64,000 bases of DNA from CAZHTS01 sp964535315. Lineage in GTDB: Bacteria > Chloroflexota > Anaerolineae > Anaerolineales > Anaerolineaceae. The stretch covers positions 1 through 64,000 of the forward strand of contig CAZHTS010000009.1 of NCBI GenBank assembly GCA_964535315.1, in the 5' to 3' direction. This document shows positions 32,176 through 41,483 of this stretch, one piece after another. The notes beneath the pieces were generated by a model. That model did not search any database. It worked only from the letters and a program-made list of their open reading frames with translations, and had not been told where the DNA came from. A program made the position numbers and the translations under genes. Positions within the stretch are counted from its first letter, which is position 1. Every line of letters begins with the position of its first letter.

Positions 32176-34551
32176 TCAAATCGACTGTGATTTACTCACC
32201 TGGCCGAGATCCGTCTTCTGCGCGCTGCGCAGCCCGGGGATTTCGGCCAGCAAGACGGTCACCAGGATCGACAAAAAACCGATGGCGTACGAACGCGGAA
32301 AGACCTGGTCGATCTGACCAAAGAAATCGGTCTCGTAGGTGTGGTTGAGTTGAAAACCGGTCAGGCGGCCTAACGGGATGCCGATGGCGGCGCCGATCAG
32401 CATCATGACGATCAGTTCGAGGGTGACGGCGATGGCAATCTCACGCCCCGACATGCCCATCGCCCGCAGGATGGACAGTTCATTTTCCCGTTCGTGCAGG
32501 CTGGCGTTGACGGTATTGAACAGCACTGCCAGCGTTAAGATATAGCCGAAGCTGCCAAAGATCAACGTACCCGAACGATAGAACCACAGATATTTATCGA
32601 TGTCGGCCTCGTACTCATCCATCACATCCACCGCCACCATACCGGGCAGGTCGGCCATGCCATCGCGTACAGCAATTTTTTTCCCCGGCGTGGTACGCAC
32701 CAGCAGGGTATTGGCCGGAAAGATGTGCCCGTTCCAGCTTTCGACCAGGCCGCGCGGCGCAAACACCGAACAACCCATCACCTCGGAGACGATACCCAAC
32801 ACGCGCACGGTGTGGGTCTTATCGAACACCTCGATCTCGATGTCGTCGCCCACGTCCACCCCCAGCACGCGCCGTACATTGTGCCCGATCCACACCCCGC
32901 CGTCGTTCGAATAGACCTTCTGCCCGGCGACCGTCTCCAGGCGCAGGAAAGGCTGGCGCCCATCGACCGAGATGAGCAGGGCGTCGAAGTCGTCTTCGTC
33001 CTGGCGCTGGATGGCGGTGGGGACGATCAACGCCGCCTGGGCAGCGCGCACCCCGTCGACCTCAACGGCGCGCCGCTCGAGGGCGTTGGCCGACTGCGGC
33101 TGCGCCATGATGACCCGCAAGTCATACTCGCTGGAGCGGAAGAAGTCGCCAAAACTGGCCTCCATCGTATCCCACATGACCAGCGAGACAAAAATCATCA
33201 TCGCCCCGGTCAGCACACCCATCGCCGTCCCGACCGAACGACCGGGGACGCGCAGCAGGTTGCGCGCCGTCTGGCGCAGGGTAAGCGGCAAGAAGTGCAG
33301 TGGGATACGGCTGAGCGCGCTGGGGCTCTTGGGTGTGGCCGGGCGCAGGGCAATCCCCGGCGGCGTGCGCGACTCTCTCCAGGCGGGGATAATCCCTGTA
33401 AGGGTGGTCGTCAGGGTCATGATGACAAAGCCGGCCAGAATGAAGGGGACATTGGGCGTATTGACATAACCGGGCAGTGTTCCACCGATCAGGTTCTGGG
33501 TGAAGATATCGATCACCCACAACGAATTGAGATAGCCCAGCACGCTGCCCACCGCCGCCCCGCTGCTGCCCAACAACAGTCCGAACAGCAGATAATGTTG
33601 GACGATCTCGACCTGGGTCACGCCCATGGCGCGCAGCGTACCGATGCGCTGATGCTCGGACTGTACCAGGCGGGCGAGCAGGATGCCGGTCACGACCAGC
33701 GCCCCGACCAGGAAGGTGGTCGAGAAGAAAATCATCAACGGGATGTTGCCGTTCATGTTGGCGTCCACCACCCCGCCGCTGGCGCTTTGCAGTTCGCTCT
33801 GCAACGAAAAACCCGGTTCGTCGTCGTACAGTTTTTCCAGCCGGCGGCGAACGGCGTCTTTCAGATAGCGATTGGCGCTGAAATCATCGTTCAGCCGCAC
33901 CAGCACCTGGTTGACCTGGTTCTCCCGCCCGGCAATCTGGCTCAGTTCTGAGTAATGCATCCAGGCCACGCCAAACGAAGACAGGGTGGGAAAAGGCGAA
34001 ACCGAGCTGCGCCCGGCCACCATGTATTCGGGATTAAACACCAGCCCGGCCACGCGCAGGCTGTGCTCGCGCCCGTTGACCCATACCAGTACCCCGTCGC
34101 CAGGGCGGATGCCATGTTTGTTGGCAAACGACTCGAGCAGCCACAGTTCACTGTCCGAACGGATCGCGCGCCCCTGGATGATCGCCGAGCGGTTGACGTT
34201 CGCCGGGCGATTGTCGGGGATCGAGATCAGGCGCAAATTGGTCAGGTAATCCGAGTTCGCGTCCAGACGCAGCCCGCCCTCCACCACCAGCCGGTCTTCC
34301 ACCGCCTGGACGCCGGGGATGGCGTCCGCCCGCTCGGAGATGCCGGGCGTGGCGGCGGTCAGCTGGATTTGAAAACTCATGTAATCCAGCTGGCGGTAGG
34401 CGCTCAGGATGGAGGCGATCATATTCATGCCCGAAGGATAGCCCGCCCCGTAAAAGGTGGTGCCCAGGGTTACCACCATCCACACGGCCAGAAACTGACG
34501 CCAGTGAGCCTTGAGATCGTTGATCGTCTTGCGATGCAGGCTTTTCAGCAT
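32176..34551 (-). CDS. ABC transporter permease, MacB/FtsX type with two FtsX domains
   Basis: A 791-residue permease. One helix at residues 17-37, a large external MacB-PCD domain, three helices around 280-400 (ILLARLVQSEHQRIGTLRAMG marks the FtsX domain), another helix near 440 with a second external domain, and three C-terminal helices with ENELSILRAMGMSGREIAI, the repeat of the FtsX signature. This duplicated type works with a LolD-like ATPase in mechanotransmission or lipoprotein/peptide export rather than bulk transport. The ATPase gene is seven bases upstream. Confidence 0.9.
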   Translation of the reverse strand: MLKSLHRKTINDLKAHWRQFLAVWMVVTLGTTFYGAGYPSGMNMIASILSAYRQLDYMSFQIQLTAATPGISERADAIPGVQAVEDRLVVEGGLRLDANSDYLTNLRLISIPDNRPANVNRSAIIQGRAIRSDSELWLLESFANKHGIRPGDGVLVWVNGREHSLRVAGLVFNPEYMVAGRSSVSPFPTLSSFGVAWMHYSELSQIAGRENQVNQVLVRLNDDFSANRYLKDAVRRRLEKLYDDEPGFSLQSELQSASGGVVDANMNGNIPLMIFFSTTFLVGALVVTGILLARLVQSEHQRIGTLRAMGVTQVEIVQHYLLFGLLLGSSGAAVGSVLGYLNSLWVIDIFTQNLIGGTLPGYVNTPNVPFILAGFVIMTLTTTLTGIIPAWRESRTPPGIALRPATPKSPSALSRIPLHFLPLTLRQTARNLLRVPGRSVGTAMGVLTGAMMIFVSLVMWDTMEASFGDFFRSSEYDLRVIMAQPQSANALERRAVEVDGVRAAQAALIVPTAIQRQDEDDFDALLISVDGRQPFLRLETVAGQKVYSNDGGVWIGHNVRRVLGVDVGDDIEIEVFDKTHTVRVLGIVSEVMGCSVFAPRGLVESWNGHIFPANTLLVRTTPGKKIAVRDGMADLPGMVAVDVMDEYEADIDKYLWFYRSGTLIFGSFGYILTLAVLFNTVNASLHERENELSILRAMGMSGREIAIAVTLELIVMMLIGAAIGIPLGRLTGFQLNHTYETDFFGQIDQVFPRSYAIGFLSILVTVLLAEIPGLRSAQKTDLGQVSKSQSI

Positions 34552-34558
34552 GGCGGGC

Positions 34559-35263
34559 CTACCAGTGTAATTGTTCGGGCGCCAGCGGCGCCGGGTTACG
34601 GCTCATCTCGTGCACCTGGCCGTCCGCCACGCGGATGACACGGTCGGCCATCTGGGCAATGGCGGCGTTATGCGTTACCAGGACAAAAGTCTGGCCCGTC
34701 TCGCGGTTGAGGGTGCGCATCACCTGCAGCACCTCGATGCCGGTGCGGATATCCAGGCTGCCGGTTGGTTCGTCGGCCAGCACCAGGGCCGGGTTCTTAG
34801 CCAGCGCCCGGGCCACCGCCACGCGCTGCTGCTGTCCGCCGGAAAGCTGCCCGGGGTAATGTTCCATGCGGTCGCTCAACCCCACCCGTACCAGCATCTC
34901 CTCGGGGCTCAGCGCCTGTTTGCCGCCCAGTTCGGCGGCGAGCATGACGTTCTCGCGCGCCGTCAGGGTGGGCAGCAGGTTGAAAAACTGGAAGACAAAC
35001 CCGACCTTCTGGCGCCGGTAATGGGTTAATTGCACATCGGGCAGCCCGGCCACCGCCGCACCCCCGACCAGGATTTCACCGCGATCCGGCGATTCCAGGC
35101 CGCCCAGCAGGTTGAGCAGTGTGGTCTTGCCGCTGCCACTGGGGCCCAACACCACGGCAAATTCGCCGGCTTCGATCTCAAGCGACAAGCCGCGCAGCGC
35201 CTGGACGGTGTTCGTTCCGACCTGATATGTCTTAAAAACCTCACGCATAATGATGTGGCTCAC
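34559..35263 (-). CDS. ABC transporter ATP-binding protein, LolD/MacB type
   Basis: A 234-residue ATPase. Walker A LGPSGSGKTTLLNLLGG, signature LSGGQQQRVAVARAL, Walker B LVLADEPTGSLD and switch His in LVTHNAAIA are intact. The LGGLESPDRGEI and FNLLPTLTARENV segments mark the LolD/MacB subfamily. GAGGG five bases upstream favours the GTG start at 35263 over the ATG at 35248. It forms a two-gene exporter with the double-FtsX permease downstream. Confidence 0.92.
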   Translation of the reverse strand: MSHIIMREVFKTYQVGTNTVQALRGLSLEIEAGEFAVVLGPSGSGKTTLLNLLGGLESPDRGEILVGGAAVAGLPDVQLTHYRRQKVGFVFQFFNLLPTLTARENVMLAAELGGKQALSPEEMLVRVGLSDRMEHYPGQLSGGQQQRVAVARALAKNPALVLADEPTGSLDIRTGIEVLQVMRTLNRETGQTFVLVTHNAAIAQMADRVIRVADGQVHEMSRNPAPLAPEQLHW

Positions 35264-35400
35264 AGATACCCTCTACAAGAAACCATGAAACCCGGCAGCA
35301 ATCCCCCCTGGCACTATTTTCGCACAAAATTGAAACCCCGTCCAACGATTCTGTACGCCAGATGTGCCAACACAACCGTGATTTGGCACCACGGCTGCGC

Positions 35401-35428
35401 TTGCCAGCGCTGCGAATACCGCTACAAT
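35401..35428 (+). promoter_or_regulatory. Promoter of the WD40-like lipoprotein gene
   Basis: TTGCCA (35401-35406), 16-base spacer, TACAAT (35423-35428), about 55 bases before the ATG. Confidence 0.55.
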
Positions 35429-35482
35429 GAAGATAGTAACCGTCAGGACAGGCCAGGGGTCAAGACACAGGGTAAAAAAGAC

Positions 35483-36613
35483 ATGAAAAAGTATTCCCCC
35501 ACGCTGCTGGCGTTAGGTACGCTGTTTACAACAGCCGTGCTGCTGGCCGGCTGCGCTCGATCCAATCCTGCGGACGTTCCCCTCAGCCCCGGCGCCCCAT
35601 TCGAATTACCGGCTCCGCTGTATTTTCTACAGGACGGGCAGATATGGCGGCTGGAACGAGACGGCCACTCGCTGCGCCAGATTACCCATGCCGAAAAGGG
35701 AGTGACCGACTTCGATGTCTCACCGTCCGGTGGGGCGCTGGTATACATCAGCGCCAACACGCTGCGATATTGTCCCGCAGCCGGCGAACCCTGCCAGGTA
35801 TTATTGGAAGGGCCGGAGCTACCGGCCCCGGAGAATGAACTGGCGGAGCGCAACGACCACCACCATGTACACAATAAAATCGCCACACCACGCTGGTCGC
35901 CGGACGGCAAGCAGATCGCTTACATCCAGGACGGGTTGAGAATTTTGACCGTTGCCGGCAGGACGGTGCAGGTCGTCCACGCCAACGACGCCCTACCGGA
36001 AGGCAGCCCGGCGGGCAAGTACCGGGTGATTGCAGCGCTGGACTCCTGGTCGCCGGATGGACAACGCCTGCTGGTATCGACCTATGATTACCCGCTGGAC
36101 AGTCTGTACCACCAAAAGCTGGCGCTCAAGACTCTGTCTGGAGCGTTGGTGGATCTGACAGATAGCGGCGCCGGCTGCACGGCCAACTGGCATCCAGACG
36201 GGCAGACGCTCTATCTGGCCCATCCTCTGTTGGGCGGCAGCGTGTCGCTGCAACGCTGTAGCGTGGCGGATGGACGTTGCAGCCTGTTGGGGCAAGAAGT
36301 GCCGGCACGTGGTGCAGCCTTTTACGCCTATCCCTACATCACCCCCGCCGGGCAGGTATACACCTGGATGGGCAGCGGGCCAGACGTGGTCTCTGCCCCA
36401 GAAACGTTCACGTTATTTCGCATCAACGCCGATGGATACGGGGTGACGGCGCTGCGTAACGACGCCTATACCGTACAGACCGCACTGTGGGCCCTGAATG
36501 GACAGGGAGTGCTGGTGATGGATGGGAAACAGCTATGGTGGGTACCGGCAGGTAGCGGCACAGCCACCCGACTGGCAGCCACAGAAATACAATCTTTACG
36601 CTGGGGACAATAA
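35483..36613 (+). CDS. TolB/WD40-like beta-propeller lipoprotein
   Basis: A 376-residue lipoprotein; signal peptide with lipobox LLAGC (Cys 24). Repeated blades of the TolB/PD40 type are seen: QDGQIWRLERDG, VSPSGGALVYIS, PRWSPDGKQIAYI, DSWSPDGQRLLVST, ANWHPDGQTLYLA and NGQGVLVMDGKQLWWV. The SPDG-type turns indicate a six- or seven-blade propeller outside the cytoplasmic membrane. These usually act as protein-interaction platforms. The SUKH gene follows three bases after its stop. Partner unknown. Confidence 0.85.
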   Translation: MKKYSPTLLALGTLFTTAVLLAGCARSNPADVPLSPGAPFELPAPLYFLQDGQIWRLERDGHSLRQITHAEKGVTDFDVSPSGGALVYISANTLRYCPAAGEPCQVLLEGPELPAPENELAERNDHHHVHNKIATPRWSPDGKQIAYIQDGLRILTVAGRTVQVVHANDALPEGSPAGKYRVIAALDSWSPDGQRLLVSTYDYPLDSLYHQKLALKTLSGALVDLTDSGAGCTANWHPDGQTLYLAHPLLGGSVSLQRCSVADGRCSLLGQEVPARGAAFYAYPYITPAGQVYTWMGSGPDVVSAPETFTLFRINADGYGVTALRNDAYTVQTALWALNGQGVLVMDGKQLWWVPAGSGTATRLAATEIQSLRWGQ

Positions 36614-36616
36614 GCT

Positions 36617-37075
36617 ATGCATGCAAGCGATTTTCAATCCATTGAAGCAGCGCTGGGTATTCGCCTGCCGTACGATTACAAACAACTTCTGCAAAACTAT
36701 CCCGAAGAAATCGCCGCAGCGCGCGATCTGCACCTGAGCGACGATGCTGACTGGCTGATCGAGCAAAACCGTTTTGTGCGCCAGACGCCGGAAAATTTCT
36801 TCGGCAAGCAGGCGTGGCGGGCCGAGCATTTTGTCATCGGCGAGGATGGCAACGGCAATTGTTTTTATCTCAACCTGCACAAAGGCCCACCATCACCGGT
36901 TTATTTTCTCGATCACGAACAGCCCGATCTTGAGGACGTAGAGGCGGCGCCAGATTTTGCCGGCTGGTTGCCCCAGGTACAGGCGCAGTTGGAAGAATAC
37001 GCCCGTAACGCCGCCGAACTGCAAGCCAATCTGGCCAAAACCAGGCCGCCCAGGCCGTGGTGGAAATTCTGGTAA
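36617..37075 (+). CDS. SMI1/KNR4 (SUKH) family protein
   Basis: A 152-residue protein. IEAALGIRLPYDYKQLLQNY is the opening SUKH motif, followed by FVIGEDGNGNCFYLNL and SPVYFLDHEQPDL, the usual GDGxGD-like turn and W/Y-phi-DHE strand. SUKH proteins are often immunity proteins against secreted nuclease or deaminase toxins, but also act as general adaptors. No polymorphic toxin is adjacent; instead it is cotranscribed with the propeller lipoprotein. The basic, Pro/Trp-rich tail RPPRPWWKFW is unusual. Confidence 0.82.
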   Translation: MHASDFQSIEAALGIRLPYDYKQLLQNYPEEIAAARDLHLSDDADWLIEQNRFVRQTPENFFGKQAWRAEHFVIGEDGNGNCFYLNLHKGPPSPVYFLDHEQPDLEDVEAAPDFAGWLPQVQAQLEEYARNAAELQANLAKTRPPRPWWKFW

Positions 37076-37149
37076 GAAACGCTTATGCCCTGACCGCCGG
37101 CCAACCCGCCGGCAACGCACAGCCGGCGTTGTACCGCCCCGGCAGACTG

Positions 37150-37175
37150 CTCAAACAGGATATGCAGGATGAAAA
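37150..37175. repeat. Dispersed intergenic motif (CAGGAT type), copy 1
   Basis: CTCAAACAGGATATGCAGGA and the following bases closely match 41297-41323. The surrounding gap 37076-37314 is GC-rich, holds two imperfect copies of a GGTGCGCGGC/GGTGCGGGGC-type sequence, and shows no gene. Confidence 0.5.
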
Positions 37176-37314
37176 GCAGGGTGCGCGGCCTGCCCCTGCC
37201 CGGGGAGGCGTGGTAGATACGCAGCGGCAGCCGCAAGGGCCGCCCTACGGGGGATGGCGGATGAGCGGGGGAATGGGTGGGTGTCTGCCGTAGGGTGCGG
37301 GGCTTGCCCGGCCC

Positions 37315-37343
37315 TTGACTCATGAACCCAAAAAATGTATAAT
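37315..37343 (+). promoter_or_regulatory. Promoter of the TetR/ABC-2 exporter operon
   Basis: TTGACT (37315-37320), 17-base spacer, TATAAT (37338-37343). A near-consensus promoter about 20 bases before the TetR ATG. Confidence 0.82.
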
Positions 37344-37345
37344 AC

Positions 37346-37358
37346 GAACTAAAGGTTC
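37346..37358. promoter_or_regulatory. Probable TetR operator
   Basis: GAAC-TAAAG-GTTC, an inverted repeat starting three bases after the -10 box. A second, wider pair TGAACC...GGTTCA flanks the -10 box. Suits autorepression by the first gene of the operon. Confidence 0.55.
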
Positions 37359-37365
37359 ACAAAAT

Positions 37366-38076
37366 ATGCAGCCACTCGACTCAACCGAACTGTACACACT
37401 CATCCTCAAAATGGAACAAAAAGGGCTGGTCAAACGCACCTTTCGTCGACTGGACCCCGACCGCCAGCAAAAAGTGATCCTGGCCATCCTGGAAGAAGCC
37501 GGCGAGAAGGGCCCGGCGGACATCAACATCAAACGCGTGGCCGAGCGGGCCGGCGTTTCCATCGGCTCACTGTACCAGTACTTCGGCGACCGCCGCGGGC
37601 TGTTAAATTTTGCCATTGAACTGGTGGTGACGCTGACGGTGGAAATGTTCAACGCCTATCGCCCCTACCTGTGCGACCTGCCGCTGCGCCAGGCGCTGGA
37701 ACTGTACATCACCGGCGGATTTGAATGGACCGAACAGCAGCGCGGCTTTGCCCGCTTCTTCGCCGCGGCGGCCTACCAGGGCGATCCGCAGGTGGTCGAA
37801 CGGGTGGTACACCCCATCGCCAGTTCGCTGAAAGCCATGATCGACGACATCCTGGCGGCGGCGGCGGCGCGCGGCGAACTGCGTCCCGGCCTCGACCTGG
37901 ATGCCGCCAGCCGGGTGATCAACGCCCTGCTGATTGCCACCGGCGATGGTTTGATGATGCCCAATCTCAACATTTATTACCAGCTAAGCGACGCAAACAT
38001 GGCTCAGGAACGGCTGTTACAGGCCGTCCTGGATTTAATCACACACGGCATCCAAACGGAGGAACACACGGCATGA
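37366..38076 (+). CDS. TetR/AcrR family transcriptional regulator
   Basis: A 236-residue repressor starting MQPLDS. The helix-turn-helix is in INIKRVAERAGVSIGSLYQYF followed by GDRRGLLNFAIE, the classic TetR pattern, here at residues 48-80. The C-terminal all-helical ligand domain matches a TetR_C group with GFARFFAAAAY. It heads an operon with two ABC-2 permeases and an ATPase; the stop overlaps the permease start (ATGA at 38073). It probably represses the operon until the exporter's substrate binds. Confidence 0.9.
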   Translation: MQPLDSTELYTLILKMEQKGLVKRTFRRLDPDRQQKVILAILEEAGEKGPADINIKRVAERAGVSIGSLYQYFGDRRGLLNFAIELVVTLTVEMFNAYRPYLCDLPLRQALELYITGGFEWTEQQRGFARFFAAAAYQGDPQVVERVVHPIASSLKAMIDDILAAAAARGELRPGLDLDAASRVINALLIATGDGLMMPNLNIYYQLSDANMAQERLLQAVLDLITHGIQTEEHTA

Positions 38077-39215
38077 AAGCCTGGATGATTGCCCAAAAGA
38101 CGCTGCGCGAGGCGTGGCGTGAACCACAATTCTCATTATTAATTCTGCTTTTTCCGGCGCTGATGATCCTGGTGTATTACATCGGCTTCGGTCAATCGGG
38201 GAAGGGCATGGCCAATTACCTGACCATCCTGGTCGATAACCAGGATCGCGGCGAGAACGGCGCCACCCTGGTGAACGGGCTGCGGCAGGCCGAATTTGAC
38301 GACAAACCAATTTTCACCGTCAGAGCGGTAACGTCACGCCAGGAGGCCGAAATCCTGCTGCGCGAGCGCAAGGCGGCGTTGCTGCTGACCATCCCCGCCG
38401 ATTTCTCTGAACGCATGGGCGGCAAGCTGCCCGGCCCGGCCCGCCTGGAAAAGACCGGCGATCCGTATTCCGATCTGTACACCTTTGCCGGCGGCTTCCT
38501 GGATGAACTGGTCGATGCCTACGTCGATCAGACCACCAGTTGGAAAGAGCCCTCGCACAGCTATCTGGAATTTGTCAGCGGCACAGGCACCTTGAACGAC
38601 TTCCAGTTCGGCGTGCCGGGGGTAATGGTGTTCGGCGTGTTGTTTGGCATCATTTCCAGCGCCATGATCATGGTGCGCGAGCAGGTCAACGGCACACTGC
38701 TGCGCCTGCGCCTGGCCGGGGTGGGCGGCGGCGACCTGGTGTGGGGCATGGTGCTGGCGCAAATCGGCATCAGCGCCGTACAGCTTCCGCTGGCGTTCGG
38801 GACGGCGCTGTTGTTTGGCTTTGACAGCCCCGGCTCGCTGCTGCTGGCAATCGCCATCGGCGCCATGCTCAGCCTGTCGGCCACCGGCCTGGGGCTGGTG
38901 ACGGCCTGTTTTGCCCGCAACGACGGCGAAGCCGCCAACCTGGCCACCCTGTTCATGATGCCGATGGTCTTTCTTTCCGGCGCGATCTTCCCCATGCCGC
39001 CCATCCCGCTGTTTCAAATCGGCGGCCAGAGCATCAACGCCTACGACTTCATGCCCTCGGTGCACGCCGCCGAGGCGATGCGCCGGGTGCTGATCTACGG
39101 CGACGGCCCGGATAAGATCCTTTACGCCCTGGCTGCCCTGAGCGTGCTATCCGTCCTTTATCTGGCGCTGGGCGCCTGGTTATACCAGCGCCTGCGCCTG
39201 CGCAAACTCAATTGA
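38073..39215 (+). CDS. ABC-2 type exporter permease
   Basis: A 380-residue permease. One N-terminal helix, an external domain of about 150 residues, and five C-terminal helices: the ABC-2 plan of the YhiH/DrrB-like group. Characteristic are MIMVREQVNGTLLRLRLAG (coupling helix) and LFMMPMVFLSGAIFPMPPIP (final conserved loop). It is coupled to the TetR gene and forms an exporter with the ATPase and a second, related permease. Probable substrates are drugs or lipids. Confidence 0.9.
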   Translation: MKAWMIAQKTLREAWREPQFSLLILLFPALMILVYYIGFGQSGKGMANYLTILVDNQDRGENGATLVNGLRQAEFDDKPIFTVRAVTSRQEAEILLRERKAALLLTIPADFSERMGGKLPGPARLEKTGDPYSDLYTFAGGFLDELVDAYVDQTTSWKEPSHSYLEFVSGTGTLNDFQFGVPGVMVFGVLFGIISSAMIMVREQVNGTLLRLRLAGVGGGDLVWGMVLAQIGISAVQLPLAFGTALLFGFDSPGSLLLAIAIGAMLSLSATGLGLVTACFARNDGEAANLATLFMMPMVFLSGAIFPMPPIPLFQIGGQSINAYDFMPSVHAAEAMRRVLIYGDGPDKILYALAALSVLSVLYLALGAWLYQRLRLRKLN

Positions 39216-39231
39216 TCTGTAAGGAGCTCTC

Positions 39232-40185
39232 ATGCAAACCGTCTTAAAAACTCAAGGGTTGACCAAACATTACGGCACATTGACGGCGGTAAAAAATCTG
39301 TCGTTAGAGGTATACGAAGGCGAGGTGTTCGGTTTCCTCGGCCCTAACGGCGCCGGAAAGACGACCTCGATCCACATGATGTGTGGGCTGCTCAAACCGG
39401 ATGGCGGCCAGGTGCTGGTGCACGGTAAGCCCATCGCCGGCGGGGATGGCGAGGTGCGCCGGCGAGTGGGCATGTGCCCGCAAAATATCGTGTTGTGGGA
39501 ACGGCTGACCTGCCTGGAACAGTTGACCTTTATGGCGCAGATGTACGGTCTGGAGGCCGAGACGGCCCGCCGCAACAGCGAACGGCTGCTGGCCGAACTG
39601 GAGTTGGAAGAAAAACGCAACCAGCAGGCGCATACGCTGTCGGGCGGCATGCAGCGCCGCCTGAACATCGCCATGGCGCTGGTGCACGACCCCGAAATCA
39701 TCGTCCTGGACGAACCCGAGGCCGGGCTGGATCCGCAAAGCCGGGTCAAGGTGCGCCAGTATATCCAATCCCTGGCGCGCAAGAAAACGGTCATCCTGAC
39801 CACGCACAACATGGACGAAGCCGAACGGGTGGTCGACCGCGTGGCGATCATCGACCACGGTGAACTGCTGGTATTGGACACGCCCGAAAAGCTCAAGCAA
39901 AACCTGGGCGCCGGCGATGTGGTCGAAATCCAGGTCTCGCCGGACTGCCAGTCGGTAGAAGCGGCACAGGCAGCAGTGACGCCGGTATTGAACGGCGATT
40001 CAAGCGTCAGCCTGGACGCCGCCACCCATCGTCTACAGATTCGCATGTTGAACGCGGTCGGCAAACTGGCCGGGGTGCTCGAGGCGCTGGAAGGCGCCGG
40101 GCTGCAACCGGGCGAGGTGAGCATTCACGCCAACACCCTCGAAGACGTTTTCATCCAACTCACCGGGCGGAGGCTGCGCGAATGA
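39232..40185 (+). CDS. ABC transporter ATP-binding protein, DrrA/CcmA type
   Basis: A 317-residue ATPase. Walker A LGPNGAGKTTSIHMM, signature LSGGMQRRLNIAMAL, Walker B IIVLDEPEAGLDPQSR and switch TTHNMDEAERV are intact. A C-terminal regulatory domain of about 90 residues ends with TLEDVFIQLTGRRLRE, the DrrA/CcmA hallmark. It shares ATGA with the second permease (40182). Confidence 0.93.
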   Translation: MQTVLKTQGLTKHYGTLTAVKNLSLEVYEGEVFGFLGPNGAGKTTSIHMMCGLLKPDGGQVLVHGKPIAGGDGEVRRRVGMCPQNIVLWERLTCLEQLTFMAQMYGLEAETARRNSERLLAELELEEKRNQQAHTLSGGMQRRLNIAMALVHDPEIIVLDEPEAGLDPQSRVKVRQYIQSLARKKTVILTTHNMDEAERVVDRVAIIDHGELLVLDTPEKLKQNLGAGDVVEIQVSPDCQSVEAAQAAVTPVLNGDSSVSLDAATHRLQIRMLNAVGKLAGVLEALEGAGLQPGEVSIHANTLEDVFIQLTGRRLRE

Positions 40186-41291
40186 ACCTCACCCGCACCT
40201 TGTGGATTTTTAAAAAGAACCTGCTCGAGATGGTGCGCGAACCCAAGCTGACCGCCATCCTGCTCTCGCTGCCGCTGTTCATGCTGCTCATCACCTATGT
40301 GGGATACGGCACCAAACCCAAGCTGCCCACATATCCGCTGCTGGTCAACCTGCAAGACCCGCGCGGCGCCGGGCTGGTGGAAGAATTACGCACCCGCCAA
40401 TACGCCGACGGGCGACCCATCTTCACCATCCGTGAGATCGCCGACCGGGCCAGCGCCGAGGCCGAGGTCAAGGCGCAGCGGGCGGTGGCGCTGCTGACGC
40501 TTGCCACCGATACAGACGGCCAGTTGGCCGCCATCCTGTACGGCGACGGTACGAGCATGACCTTTACCGGCGCCAGCACGCAGCTCAGCGCGCCGGTGCT
40601 GGGGTATCTCAACCGGGCGGTCAACAAACCGCGCCTGCTGGCGTTGGAAGAAAAACCGCTGACGCTGTACGCCCCGCAGAGCGAATTCGAGACCTACGCC
40701 CCCGGCATGATCATCTTCGCCATCCTGATGATCATCCCGCAAACCGCCACGTTGATCAGCCGTGAACTGCGCTGGGGCACGCTCAAACGTCTCAAGCTGA
40801 CGCTGTTGAGCGGCGCCGAGCTGCTGACCGGCATCAGCCTGTCGCAGTTGGTGCTGGCGGTGTTTCAGGTGTTGTTCCTGTTTGCCTTCATCGTGCTGCT
40901 GGGCTTCAACAACCGCGGCTCGCTCCTGCTGGCGATCGTCATCGGGTTGTTGTTGAGCCTGTGCAGCATCGGCCAGGGGTTGATCGTGGGCTGCTTCACC
41001 GCCAACGACAGCCAGTCGGTCAACACCGGCGCGACGGTCACCATGCTTCAGGTGTTCATGTGTGGGGCGTTCTTTGGCATGCCGGCGATGACGTTATTCA
41101 CCCTGGCCGGGCACCCGATTGATCTATTCGACTTCATCCCGGCGACCCACGCCATGCTGGCCCTGCAACAGGTGATGGTCAGCGGCGCCGGCTGGGAGCA
41201 GGTTGGCTTCCGGCTGGGCATGACCGCCCTGCTCTCGGTCGTTTACCTGTTGGCCGGGGTGGTGTTTTTTACCCGCTGGCACAAGATGTAA
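40182..41291 (+). CDS. ABC-2 type exporter permease
   Basis: A 369-residue paralogue of the first permease with the same plan: N-terminal helix in LSLPLFMLLITYVGYG, external domain, five helices. The coupling segment is LISRELRWGTLKRLKLTLLS and the last loop is LQVFMCGAFFGMPAM. Together the two permeases probably form a heterodimer around the single ATPase. It ends the operon; the gap behind it carries dispersed repeats. Confidence 0.9.
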   Translation: MNLTRTLWIFKKNLLEMVREPKLTAILLSLPLFMLLITYVGYGTKPKLPTYPLLVNLQDPRGAGLVEELRTRQYADGRPIFTIREIADRASAEAEVKAQRAVALLTLATDTDGQLAAILYGDGTSMTFTGASTQLSAPVLGYLNRAVNKPRLLALEEKPLTLYAPQSEFETYAPGMIIFAILMIIPQTATLISRELRWGTLKRLKLTLLSGAELLTGISLSQLVLAVFQVLFLFAFIVLLGFNNRGSLLLAIVIGLLLSLCSIGQGLIVGCFTANDSQSVNTGATVTMLQVFMCGAFFGMPAMTLFTLAGHPIDLFDFIPATHAMLALQQVMVSGAGWEQVGFRLGMTALLSVVYLLAGVVFFTRWHKM

Positions 41292-41296
41292 AAAAC

Positions 41297-41432
41297 TCAA
41301 ACAGGATAGACAGGATGAGAGCACGTTGGGGCGCTTCCAGGCTGTCGACCGGCTAACATATCAAAGCGTCTTTGCGTTAAGCTTTTGGCCCGGCAGGAGA
41401 ACAGACCTCGCAGGTCTTAAAAACCTGCGAGG
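41297..41432. repeat. Intergenic repeat region with three repeat types
   Basis: The gap 41292-41483 contains the CAGGAT-type motif (41297-41323; other copy 37150-37175), the GCGTCTTTGCGTTAAG motif (41366-41386; other copy 27653-27673), and a perfect 10-bp hairpin CCTCGCAGGT/ACCTGCGAGG (41406-41415 with 41423-41432). The hairpin can also terminate the convergent transcripts on both sides. No gene is seen. Confidence 0.6.
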
Positions 41433-41483
41433 CCCGAAGGCTCCGGATAGACGCTTTGCGTTTTGCCCAAGGTCGCCGGGCCG

